Assembly (NCBI RefSeq): GCF_013404075.1
Contig: NZ_JACBJQ010000029.1
Location: 1-64,000 of the forward strand
DNA from: Mycolicibacterium vinylchloridicum
Lineage (GTDB): Bacteria > Actinomycetota > Actinomycetes > Mycobacteriales > Mycobacteriaceae
DNA: 64,000 nt
Reading direction: 5' to 3'
Shown here: positions 16,430 through 24,131 of the stretch, piece after piece
Numbering within the stretch: the stretch's first letter is position 1
Layout: every line of letters starts with the position of its first letter
Notes under the pieces: model-generated
Databases searched by the model: none
What the model was told of the DNA's origin: nothing
Seen by the model: only the letters and a program-made list of their open reading frames with translations
Translations under genes and position numbers: made by a program

Positions 16430-17694
16430 CCACGATCGAACCGCTTGTCGTCGATGACCAGGACCGCCAGGTGTTTCGGGTGCACCGCTCGGCGATGACA
16501 TCGGCCGAGCTTCACCGCACCGAAGTGGAACGGATCTTCGGCAAGTCGTGGCTGTACGTCGGACACGACTCCGAGATTCCCAACCCCGGCGACTTCGTGC
16601 GGCGGAAGGTGGCGGGCCGGCCGCTGTTCATGGTGCGCGGGGCGAAGAGCGGCAATATCAACGTCTTTCACAATTCCTGTACCCACCGCGGCGCCCTTGT
16701 TTGCCGGCGAGATTCCGGAAATGCCAAGGTCTTCCAATGCTTCTACCATGCCTGGACGTTCGACAGCGAGGGGCGGCTCAACGGTGTGCCGGACCGTGAG
16801 GGTTACTCGAACGGATTGGACTTCCAGGAGTTGGGGCTGGCCCGGGTAGCCCGGGTGGAGTCCTACCGCGGATTCGTGTTCGCCAGTTTCGACCCCGACA
16901 TCATGGACCTGCCGAGCTACCTCGCCGGCGCCAAGGACTACATCGATCTGGTGGTGGACGGCTGCGGCGGGTCGGTCGAGATCGTCAAGGGCACCAACGA
17001 ATACAGCTTCGATGCGAACTGGAAGTTGCTGGTGGAGAACAGCGCCGACGGCTACCACGCGGCCTCCACGCACGACACCTACTTCAAATACCTCGTCTCC
17101 CTGGGCACCGATATGCAGGGCGGAGTCGTCGGCCAGGCGGTCAAGCTCGGCAATGGGCACGCTGTCATCGAGTACTCCTCCCCCTGGGGGCGCCCGGTGG
17201 CGAAGTGGGAACCGCTCTTCGGTGACGACGCCCGCGTCGAAATAGACCGTATCCGTGCCGAACTCGCCGAGCGCTACGGCGAAGAGCGGGCTCACAAGAT
17301 GGCCGAGGTGAACCGGAACCTGATCATCTATCCCAATCTGATCATCAACGACATCATGGCAGTCACTGTCCGGACGATGTTCTCGCCGGCACCCAACCGT
17401 GTTGACGTGACGGCCTGGGAGCTGGCCCCGACCGACGAGCCGGCCAGCCTGCGCGAGCGGCGTCTGGACAGCTTCCTGACTTTCCTTGGGCCCGGCGGAT
17501 TCGCCACTCCTGACGACATCGAGGCACTCGAGTCCTGTCAGCAGGGTTTCGAAGGCGGGGGCGTCGAATGGAATGACATCTCCCGGGGCATGGGCCGCGG
17601 AGCGATGGCCAACGACGAGGAGCAGATGCGCGAATTCTGGCGGCGCTGGCAGCAGCAGATGGGTACCACGACGGACCGGGCGGGTGTTCGATGA
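16426..17694 (+). CDS. Ring-hydroxylating dioxygenase alpha subunit (Rieske)
   Basis: Large oxygenase subunit, 422 aa. Rieske [2Fe-2S] ligands Cys85-x-His87 and Cys105-x2-His108; mononuclear iron site D208-x2-H211-x4-H216 in SADGYHAASTH. It adds O2 to an aromatic ring to give a cis-dihydrodiol. With the adjacent beta subunit, SDR, extradiol dioxygenase and a decarboxylase-type amidohydrolase, an aromatic carboxylate such as an alkylbenzoate (p-cumate-like) is the best guess. No ferredoxin or reductase gene lies in this island, so electron-transfer partners must be elsewhere. Starts at ATG 16426 overlapping the hydrolase stop. Confidence 0.92.
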   Translation: MTTIEPLVVDDQDRQVFRVHRSAMTSAELHRTEVERIFGKSWLYVGHDSEIPNPGDFVRRKVAGRPLFMVRGAKSGNINVFHNSCTHRGALVCRRDSGNAKVFQCFYHAWTFDSEGRLNGVPDREGYSNGLDFQELGLARVARVESYRGFVFASFDPDIMDLPSYLAGAKDYIDLVVDGCGGSVEIVKGTNEYSFDANWKLLVENSADGYHAASTHDTYFKYLVSLGTDMQGGVVGQAVKLGNGHAVIEYSSPWGRPVAKWEPLFGDDARVEIDRIRAELAERYGEERAHKMAEVNRNLIIYPNLIINDIMAVTVRTMFSPAPNRVDVTAWELAPTDEPASLRERRLDSFLTFLGPGGFATPDDIEALESCQQGFEGGGVEWNDISRGMGRGAMANDEEQMREFWRRWQQQMGTTTDRAGVR

Positions 17695-18179
17695 CCACCG
17701 CGGACACCGTCACCCGTGCTGAGGTCGAGGACTTCCTCTACCGGGAAGCCGCCCTTCTCGATTCGTGGGATCTGGACGGCTGGTTGGCGTTGTTCGACCC
17801 CGACGCAAAGTACGAGATGCCGTGCAACGACCGGCGTGACGGCGATCCTGCTCGCGATCTGATGCTGATCGACGACGACCACCGTCGGATGCAGGCGCGG
17901 GTGGAGCGTCTCAACAATCGGCGTGCGCACCGCGAATACCCCCACTCCCGGACAAACCACCAGGTGTTCAACGTGCAAGTGCAGTCCGCGGGCGACGAGC
18001 TGGGCGTTACCGCGTCCTTCACCGTGTGGCGCTTCCGCGGGGGACGGTCCAGCACGTATGTGGGTCGATACCACTACCGATTACGGACCACGGCCGACGG
18101 CTTCCGGATCGCCTACAAGCGGGTCGAACTGGACATGACCGATCTGCGGCAGGTGGCCGACGTGGCGATCGTGCTGTGA
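17691..18179 (+). CDS. Ring-hydroxylating dioxygenase beta subunit
   Basis: Small oxygenase subunit of 162 aa with the SnoaL/NTF2-like fold of this family: N-terminal VEDFLYREAALLDSWDLDGWLALF, middle RRMQARVERLNNRRAHREYPHSRTNH split over conserved arginines, and a C-terminal beta region ending KRVELDMTD. It packs with alpha subunits to form an alpha3beta3 oxygenase. ATGA overlap with the alpha gene and GTGA overlap with the SDR indicate tight coupling. Alpha and beta being adjacent supports a benzoate/cumate-type dioxygenase rather than a monooxygenase with alpha only. Confidence 0.9.
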   Translation: MTTADTVTRAEVEDFLYREAALLDSWDLDGWLALFDPDAKYEMPCNDRRDGDPARDLMLIDDDHRRMQARVERLNNRRAHREYPHSRTNHQVFNVQVQSAGDELGVTASFTVWRFRGGRSSTYVGRYHYRLRTTADGFRIAYKRVELDMTDLRQVADVAIVL

Positions 18180-18940
18180 ACGCTGACCTGTCGGGACGCA
18201 CCGCGATCGTCACCGGTGCGGCGTCCGGAATCGGACTGGCCATCGTCCAGCGTCTTGTCGCGGACGGAGCGTGCGTGGTCGCCGCCGCCCGCAGCGCCGA
18301 GGACCTCGCTCGCGTACAGCGCCACACATCGATCACCGCAGGGTTCGTCGGCGAGTTGCAAAAGCCCGGCGTCGCCGACGATCTGGTGGCAGCGGCACTC
18401 GAAGCGCTCGGGCACATCGACATCCTGGTGAACAACGCAGGCGGCGGGGTGATCCGACCGACCCTGGAGCACACCGAGGAGAGTCTGCAGGCGACTGTCG
18501 ACAACAACCTGTGGACCACCATCCGGTGTACCCGAGCGGTTCTGCCGCATATGGTTTCGCGCCAGCACGGCCGGATCATCAACATCGGTGCCGACTCGGT
18601 CCGCACCGGCCTGATCGACCACGCGATCTACAACGCCGCCAAGGGCGGCGTGCATGCGATGGTCACCGGTCTGGCCCGCGAGTTCGGGCAATCCGGGATC
18701 ACCGCAAACACCGTCGCCCCGTGCTATGTGCTCACACCGGAATTGGCCGCGTTGCTCGAATCCGACGAGGCGCCGGCCCGCCTGCTGCGGGTGGTTGAGC
18801 AAGGTACCGCCATCGTCCCGTTGGGCCGCCCGGGTCAGCCCGCCGAGGTCGCGGCCACCGTCGCGTTCCTGGCCGGCGAGGACAGCCGTTTTGTCACGGG
18901 TCAAACCCTCTACGTCAACGGCGGCTCCAGCATGGGCTGA
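18176..18940 (+). CDS. SDR, probable cis-dihydrodiol dehydrogenase
   Basis: NAD(P)-dependent short-chain dehydrogenase, 254 aa. Motifs TGAASGIG, NNAGGG, the catalytic YNAAK and a C-terminal GQTLYVNGG. GTG 18176 overlaps the beta-subunit stop as GTGA; this start places the Rossmann motif about 10 residues in, as usual. Directly after dioxygenase alpha and beta, the expected job is re-aromatising the cis-dihydrodiol to a catechol. General SDR sequence alone would not prove this; the call rests on operon position. Confidence 0.82.
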   Translation: MNADLSGRTAIVTGAASGIGLAIVQRLVADGACVVAAARSAEDLARVQRHTSITAGFVGELQKPGVADDLVAAALEALGHIDILVNNAGGGVIRPTLEHTEESLQATVDNNLWTTIRCTRAVLPHMVSRQHGRIINIGADSVRTGLIDHAIYNAAKGGVHAMVTGLAREFGQSGITANTVAPCYVLTPELAALLESDEAPARLLRVVEQGTAIVPLGRPGQPAEVAATVAFLAGEDSRFVTGQTLYVNGGSSMG

Positions 18941-18972
18941 GGCCCGCCGCACTCACATCTGAGGAACACTTC

Positions 18973-19770
18973 ATGGCTGAAAACCCCAGGGCAGTGCTCG
19001 ACGCTGCCGATCGGCTGATCACCGCGGCCGCCGCACCCACGCAGTGCGAGCCCATCCGCGACCTCATCGGCGACCTGGACATCCCGGCGGCGTACCAGGT
19101 CCAGCGTCTGATCACCGAGGACTACATCGCGCGGGGACGCACGATCGTCGGTCACAAGATCGGCCTGACGTCACCGGCGGTGCAACGCCAACTCGGCGTC
19201 GACCAACCCGACTCGGGAGTCCTCTTCGACGACATGAAGATTGCGCACCGATCCACCGTTCCCTACGGCGGATTGCTGCAGCCCAAGATAGAAGCCGAGA
19301 TCGCGTTCATCCTGTCAGGCGACCTCGACGACGACCTGTCCGACCAGACCATTCGGTTGGCCGCAGGCATCGCGGTACCGGCCATCGAGATCGTCGACTC
19401 CCGAATTCGAGACTGGTCGATCAGCATCGTCGACACCATCGCCGACAATGGATCCTCGGCGCTCTTCGTGCTGGGAGAACCGGCCGTCTCCGCGGCAGAC
19501 ATCGACGTCGAAGCCACCACCATGCGACTGACTGAAGATGGCCCCGAAGTATCGCGGGGCCGCGGCTCGGACTGCCTTGGCAGTCCGCTCGTCGCGCTGC
19601 GGTGGCTGGCCAAGGCGGCCCGCGACAACGGGACACCGCTGCGCGCAGGGCATATCGTGCTCTCCGGCGCGCTCGGCCCCATGGTGCCGGTGCGCCCCGG
19701 CAGCACCTACGTGGCCATGGTCGACGGAATCGGCTCTGCTGAAGTCACTTTCGCGAAGGACGACCAGTGA
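18973..19770 (+). CDS. 2-oxopent-4-enoate (2-hydroxypentadienoate) hydratase
   Basis: MhpD/HpaH/BphH-type hydratase of 265 aa, adding water to 2-hydroxypenta-2,4-dienoate to give 4-hydroxy-2-oxovalerate. Family marks: GHKIGLTS with Lys62, the divalent-metal pair Glu107/Glu109 in KIEAEI, and CLGSPLVALRWLA near the C-terminus. It starts 33 bp after the SDR, with GAGGAACACTTC before the ATG. It overlaps the acetaldehyde dehydrogenase gene by 4 bases. First of the standard three-gene lower meta-cleavage pathway. Confidence 0.92.
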   Translation: MAENPRAVLDAADRLITAAAAPTQCEPIRDLIGDLDIPAAYQVQRLITEDYIARGRTIVGHKIGLTSPAVQRQLGVDQPDSGVLFDDMKIAHRSTVPYGGLLQPKIEAEIAFILSGDLDDDLSDQTIRLAAGIAVPAIEIVDSRIRDWSISIVDTIADNGSSALFVLGEPAVSAADIDVEATTMRLTEDGPEVSRGRGSDCLGSPLVALRWLAKAARDNGTPLRAGHIVLSGALGPMVPVRPGSTYVAMVDGIGSAEVTFAKDDQ

Positions 19771-20705
19771 CGACCACAGTCGCGGTTATCGGTTCCGGCA
19801 ACATCGGTACCGACCTGATGATCAAGATGCTGCGAACGTCTGATCGGCTCGCGATGGGCGCGCTGGTCGGTATCGACCCAGATTCCGACGGGTTGAGTCG
19901 CGCCAAGAGGTTGGGCGTGCCGATCACTGCGGACGGTGTCCGTGGTCTGATGAAGATGCCCGAATTCGATGATATTTCGATCGTGTTCGACGCGACATCG
20001 GCGTCAGGGCACATCGCCAACGCGGCGTTGCTGGGGCCGACTGGCAGGACCCTGGTAGATCTGACGCCCGCCGCGATCGGACCATTCGTGGTGCCGCCGG
20101 TCAACCTCACCGAGCATCTGGACAAGCGCAACGTCAACATGGTGACCTGCGGCGGCCAGGCCACCATCCCGATCGTGGCGGCAGTCAGCACCGTCACCGA
20201 CGTCCTCTATGCCGAGATCGTCGCCTCCATCTCGTCGCGTTCGGCAGGGCCGGGAACTCGTGCCAACATCGACGAATTCACCGAGACCACATCGCGGGCG
20301 CTGGAAGTGGTAGGCGGAGCCCGACGAGCCAAGGCCATCATCGTGCTGAACCCCGCAGAGCCACCACTCATCATGCGCGACACCGTGCACTGCCTGATCG
20401 GTGACGCCGATCTCGATGCCGTGGAACAGTCGGTGACCGCGATGGCCGACTCGGTGGCCGCCTACGTGCCGGGTTATCGACTCAAACAGCAAGTGCAGGT
20501 CCGCAAGCTCGACGACCAATCCACGGCGCGGGATCTGGTGGACCACAGGGACGGCACCCCACGCTGGCAGGTGTCGGTGTTCCTCGAGGTCGAGGGTGCC
20601 GCCCACTACCTTCCCGCGTACGCCGGGAATCTCGACATCATGACCTCGGCGGCACTGCGCGTCGGCGAGACCCTGTCGGAACGTCGGGGAGCGTGCGCCT
20701 CATGA
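19767..20705 (+). CDS. mhpF: Acetaldehyde dehydrogenase (acetylating)
   Basis: CoA-acylating dehydrogenase, 312 aa, turning acetaldehyde (or a short aldehyde) and CoA to acetyl-CoA. N-terminal NAD motif VAVIGSGNIGTDL, catalytic Cys128 in VTCGGQATIP, and a C-terminal LEVEGAAHYLPAYAGNLDIMT typical of DmpF/BphJ/HsaG. It forms a channelling complex with the adjacent aldolase in known systems. ATGA overlaps with both the hydratase and the aldolase support equimolar synthesis. Confidence 0.95.
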   Translation: MTTTVAVIGSGNIGTDLMIKMLRTSDRLAMGALVGIDPDSDGLSRAKRLGVPITADGVRGLMKMPEFDDISIVFDATSASGHIANAALLGPTGRTLVDLTPAAIGPFVVPPVNLTEHLDKRNVNMVTCGGQATIPIVAAVSTVTDVLYAEIVASISSRSAGPGTRANIDEFTETTSRALEVVGGARRAKAIIVLNPAEPPLIMRDTVHCLIGDADLDAVEQSVTAMADSVAAYVPGYRLKQQVQVRKLDDQSTARDLVDHRDGTPRWQVSVFLEVEGAAHYLPAYAGNLDIMTSAALRVGETLSERRGACAS

Positions 20706-21778
20706 CCCAGCTATACATCCAGGACGTCACTCTGCGGGACGGCATGCACGCGATCCGGCACCGGATGCCGATCGATCAACTTCGTCGGATCGCCGCGGCG
20801 CTCGATTCGGCTGGGGTCGCCGCCATCGAGGTGTCCCACGGCGACGGACTGGCCGGATCCAGCCTCACCTATGGGCCGGGAAGCGCGACCGACTGGGAAT
20901 GGATCGCCGCCGCCGCCGACGTGGTGAAGCGGGCCCGACTCACGACATTGCTGCTGCCGGGTATCGCCACCGTGCACGATCTGGTCCGCGCCAATGATCT
21001 CGGCGTCACCTCCGTGCGTATCGCCACGCACGCCACCGAAGCGGATATCTCCGGCCAGCACATCCAGAAGGCTCGTGAGCTTGGCATGGATGTATCGGGA
21101 TTTCTGATGATGTCTCATATGGCCGAGCCGAGTGTCCTTGCCGCCCAGGCAAAGTTGATGCAGGATGCCGGAGCGCACTGCGTGTACGTGACCGATTCCG
21201 GTGGCCGCCTGACGATGCGCGACGTCCGCGATCGGGTGCGGGCCTACCAAGACATTCTCGAACCCCAAACGCAGATCGGTATCCACGCTCACGAGAACCT
21301 GTCGATGTCAGTGGCCAACTCCGTCATCGCCGTCGAGGAAGGCGTTTCTCGGGTCGACGCCTCCCTGTGCGGACACGGAGCTGGCGCCGGGAACTGTCCG
21401 ATCGAGGCCTTCGTCGCGGTGGCTGACCTCTACGGCTGGGCGCACGGCTGCGACCTGTTCGCACTCCAGGACGCCGCCGAGACCTTGGTCCGCCCGATTC
21501 AGGACCGTCCCGTGCGGGTCGACCGCGAGACTCTGACCTTGGGCTACGCCGGCGTCTACTCGAGCTTCCTGCGCCATGCCGAACGGGCCGCTACCCAATA
21601 CGGTCTCGACGTCCGCGACATCCTCATGGAAGTGGGGCGCCGGAAGCTGGTCGGCGGCCAAGAGGACATGATCGACGACGTCGCGCTCGATCTGATCTCG
21701 CGAGCGAACCCGGAAAACCTCTCGTTTGGGGGACGAAACGGGGCCGGGGGCAGCATTACGGTAGGCGCCACGCCGTAG
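20702..21778 (+). CDS. dmpG: 4-hydroxy-2-oxovalerate aldolase
   Basis: DmpG/BphI/HsaF-type Mn-dependent aldolase of 358 aa, splitting 4-hydroxy-2-oxovalerate to pyruvate and acetaldehyde. N-terminal DVTLRDGMHAIRH carries the catalytic Arg/Asp/His group, IGIHAHENLSMSVANS the metal HxH, and the C-terminal DmpG communication domain includes TYSSF-like residues (VYSSFLRHAE). ATG 20702 is preferred over GTG 20693 for the ATGA overlap with the dehydrogenase. It completes the lower meta-cleavage pathway. Confidence 0.95.
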   Translation: MTQLYIQDVTLRDGMHAIRHRMPIDQLRRIAAALDSAGVAAIEVSHGDGLAGSSLTYGPGSATDWEWIAAAADVVKRARLTTLLLPGIATVHDLVRANDLGVTSVRIATHATEADISGQHIQKARELGMDVSGFLMMSHMAEPSVLAAQAKLMQDAGAHCVYVTDSGGRLTMRDVRDRVRAYQDILEPQTQIGIHAHENLSMSVANSVIAVEEGVSRVDASLCGHGAGAGNCPIEAFVAVADLYGWAHGCDLFALQDAAETLVRPIQDRPVRVDRETLTLGYAGVYSSFLRHAERAATQYGLDVRDILMEVGRRKLVGGQEDMIDDVALDLISRANPENLSFGGRNGAGGSITVGATP

Positions 21779-21806
21779 TCCTTGCGGCGCGGAAGGACGT
21801 TCACCG

Positions 21807-22241
21807 ATGACCACCGCGACCACCGATCTCGCCGGTTATCCGGCCCGATACTTCGCGGCCTGGAACCAGCGCGACCTCGCCGTGGCGCTGAACATCGTCG
21901 CCGAGACCGTCGACTGGCACGATCCCTCCCTACCCAGTCCGATCACCGACCGCGAGGGCGCCGCGGGCTTCTTCACCGCCGCGTGGAGCGGCTTTCCTGA
22001 CCTGGCGTTCATTCCGGTAGGCGAGCCCCTCATCGACGTGACCAATCAGCGGATCACCCAGGAATGGCGAATGGTCGGCACCCACACCGGTGAAGGATTC
22101 CCGCCGGGTGTGCCGGCTACCCACCGCTCCTTCGACGTCACCGGAGTCGACGTCTGGCAACTCGACCACTATGGCCGCGCGGTGTCGGTGCACGCCTATT
22201 GGAACGTCGCGACCCTTCTGGCCCAACTCGGTCTGGTCTGA
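21807..22241 (+). CDS. SnoaL-like ester cyclase family protein
   Basis: Small NTF2-fold protein of 144 aa. Features: YPARYFAAWNQRDL near the N-terminus, the family's VDWHDPS segment, FPDLAFIP and VHAYWNVATLLAQLGLV at the end. SnoaL-like proteins include polyketide cyclases, hydratases and proteins of unknown role, so the reaction is not predictable. It lies 28 bp after the aldolase gene with a GCGGAAGGACG ribosome binding site and is probably the same transcript. It might act on a lactone or dienoate side product of ring cleavage. Confidence 0.75.
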   Translation: MTTATTDLAGYPARYFAAWNQRDLAVALNIVAETVDWHDPSLPSPITDREGAAGFFTAAWSGFPDLAFIPVGEPLIDVTNQRITQEWRMVGTHTGEGFPPGVPATHRSFDVTGVDVWQLDHYGRAVSVHAYWNVATLLAQLGLV

Positions 22242-22275
22242 ACGACATTCGCGGACGAGTCGTCGAGGGGGCAGA

Positions 22276-23256
22276 ATGCACGCGGTAGTGATCCGCGAGT
22301 TCGGTGAACCCGACGTCCTACAACCGGCGCCGTTCCCCAACCCGGAAGACAGGGCCGGCTGGGTGACAGTCGAACTGCGTGCCGCAGCACTAAACTGGCA
22401 CGACGTCCTGGTCCGTCAGGGCCGATACCAGTCGCCACTACCCCATGTCATCGGTGCCGACGGCGCGGGAGTCCGGCGAGATACCGGTGAACCCGTCGTC
22501 ATTGTCCCGTCCCTGCACTGGGGTCCGCGCGACGATGCACCCGCGCCCGGCTGGACGATCCTCGGCGATCACATACCGGGCACCTACGCCGAACTCGTCA
22601 GCGTTCCAGCGGAATGCCTCGCCCCGAAGCCGGACGGATACAACTGGCTTCAGGCCGCTGCCCTTCCGCTGGTGGGGCTGACGACCTACCGCGCGCTGTT
22701 CAGCCGGGGCCGGCTTCACGCGGGAGAGACTATGTTGGTCGTCGGTGCCGGTGGCGGAATCGCCACCATGGCAGTGCAACTGGCGTCCCACATCGGCGTC
22801 TCGATCATGGTGACTTCCTCGTCCGAGGAGAAGATCACGCGAGCGGTCTCCGAGGGCGCCACGGCCGGAGTGCTGCACACCGATCCGGACTGGCCGGAAC
22901 AAGCCCGGGCACTGTCCCCGTCTGCCGCCGGATTCGATCTCGTGCTGGATCCCGTCGGCCGCTGGCCAGAATCGGTTCGTGCTCTGCGTCCGGGCGGACG
23001 GCTGGTCGTCCTCGGTGCCAACGCATCCGACCACGCCGCGATGGACGTGCGCGGCTTCTACTTCGGGCAATACGACCTGCTCGGCACCACGATGGGCAAC
23101 ACCGGTGACTTCGCGGGACTGCTGCGCCTGTTGTCGGAGCGCCGGATCCCGCCGCCCGTCATCGACCGGGTCTTCCGGCTGGACGACGCTGCCCAAGCCC
23201 ACAAACACCTCGAAACCTCAAGCGGATTCGGCAAGACCGTACTGGAGCATGCATGA
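22276..23256 (+). CDS. MDR superfamily zinc-independent oxidoreductase
   Basis: Quinone-oxidoreductase-like medium-chain dehydrogenase of 326 aa. N-terminal GroES-like domain with ALNWHDVLVRQGRY, no catalytic or structural zinc cysteines, and a Rossmann domain with LVVGAGGGIATMAVQLA. It probably reduces an enone, quinone or enoyl thioester with NADPH. ATG 22276 is used, with a GAGGGGGCAGA ribosome binding site; longer in-frame readings run back into the SnoaL gene. It overlaps the crotonase start as ATGA. Exact substrate unknown. Confidence 0.8.
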   Translation: MHAVVIREFGEPDVLQPAPFPNPEDRAGWVTVELRAAALNWHDVLVRQGRYQSPLPHVIGADGAGVRRDTGEPVVIVPSLHWGPRDDAPAPGWTILGDHIPGTYAELVSVPAECLAPKPDGYNWLQAAALPLVGLTTYRALFSRGRLHAGETMLVVGAGGGIATMAVQLASHIGVSIMVTSSSEEKITRAVSEGATAGVLHTDPDWPEQARALSPSAAGFDLVLDPVGRWPESVRALRPGGRLVVLGANASDHAAMDVRGFYFGQYDLLGTTMGNTGDFAGLLRLLSERRIPPPVIDRVFRLDDAAQAHKHLETSSGFGKTVLEHA

Positions 23257-24062
23257 CCGACAGACCCCTCGTCGCCTACGATCGCCGTCCCGTCCACGCC
23301 GATCCTGATGCGCCCATGGCCGCGTACCTGATCCTCGACGACCCCGACCGGCGCAACGCGCTGTCCGACACGCTGCTGGATCAGCTGATGGCTTCCTTGT
23401 CCCGCGCGGCCGAGGATCCGGAAGTTCGCGTGATCGTCCTGACGTCGTCACACGATAGGGTGTTCTCGTCCGGCGGCAACCTGGACGCATTCGCCGACAC
23501 CCGGCCGACAATCACCAAATACGCCGGCCTGAACCGCTTTCCGGATCTCTTCCGGACGCTGACTGCGATCGGCAAACCAGTGCTATGCGCGGCCAACGGT
23601 GATGTGCTCGCCGGCGCACTGGGCATCGCGCTGGCGTGCGATCTGGTGATCGCCAAGGAATCCGCGCGATTGGGATGCCCCGAGATCAATGTCGGCGCCT
23701 TCCCGTTCATGATCTCGGCACTGATCTTCCGCGCCACCGGCCGGCTGACCGCCAACGAGTTGATGATGACCGGCCGCTTGTTGACGGCGACGGAGGCCGC
23801 CGAAGCGGGTCTGGTCAACCGCGTCGTACCGGACGAGGATTTCGACGACGCGGTGCGCAGCTGGGTGGCTACGGTGGCCGAGAAGTCCCCGCTGCTCTTG
23901 GGATTGGGCAAGAAGGCGCTGGCAGCCACGCGCGATCTTCCGCTTGATGCCGCTCTCGATTATCTCCAGGCCCAGCTCGCGCTGGCCTTCACCACCGAGG
24001 ATCTCCCCGAAGGCGTCCGCGCCTTCAAGGAGAAGCGAGCACCGATCTGGCGGAATGCATGA
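23253..24062 (+). CDS. Enoyl-CoA hydratase/isomerase family protein
   Basis: Crotonase-fold protein of 269 aa. Oxyanion-hole segments are VFSSGGNLDAF and NGDVLAGALGIALACDLVIA. The first hydratase glutamate position is not Glu (ALGIALAC) while a glutamate is present in LGCPEINVGAFPFM; the pattern suggests an isomerase or a single-acid crotonase rather than a classical hydratase. It is the last gene of the meta-cleavage transcript and overlaps the MDR gene by 4 bases. It ends 22 bp before the FadR-type operator of the next unit, so it forms a clear transcription boundary. Confidence 0.82.
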   Translation: MTDRPLVAYDRRPVHADPDAPMAAYLILDDPDRRNALSDTLLDQLMASLSRAAEDPEVRVIVLTSSHDRVFSSGGNLDAFADTRPTITKYAGLNRFPDLFRTLTAIGKPVLCAANGDVLAGALGIALACDLVIAKESARLGCPEINVGAFPFMISALIFRATGRLTANELMMTGRLLTATEAAEAGLVNRVVPDEDFDDAVRSWVATVAEKSPLLLGLGKKALAATRDLPLDAALDYLQAQLALAFTTEDLPEGVRAFKEKRAPIWRNA

Positions 24063-24083
24063 CAGACTCTCTTCTTGCCATTT

Positions 24084-24094
24084 TGGTCTGACCA
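24084..24094. promoter_or_regulatory. FadR-type operator before the aliA-like gene
   Basis: TGGTCTGACCA, a perfect TGGTC-T-GACCA palindrome preceded by TTT and followed by TAATAATG. The CATAAT overlapping its right arm can serve as a -10 box, so a bound repressor would block polymerase. It is 38 bp before the CoA ligase ATG. Confidence 0.8.
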
Positions 24095-24131
24095 TAATAA
24101 TGTTTCACCAACTGCTCGAGAGACGGAACAG

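Noticed and set aside
24075..24131. N-terminal extension of the AliA-like ligase from ATG 24075
   Set aside because: It would translate the FadR-type operator and overlaps the probable -10 region.
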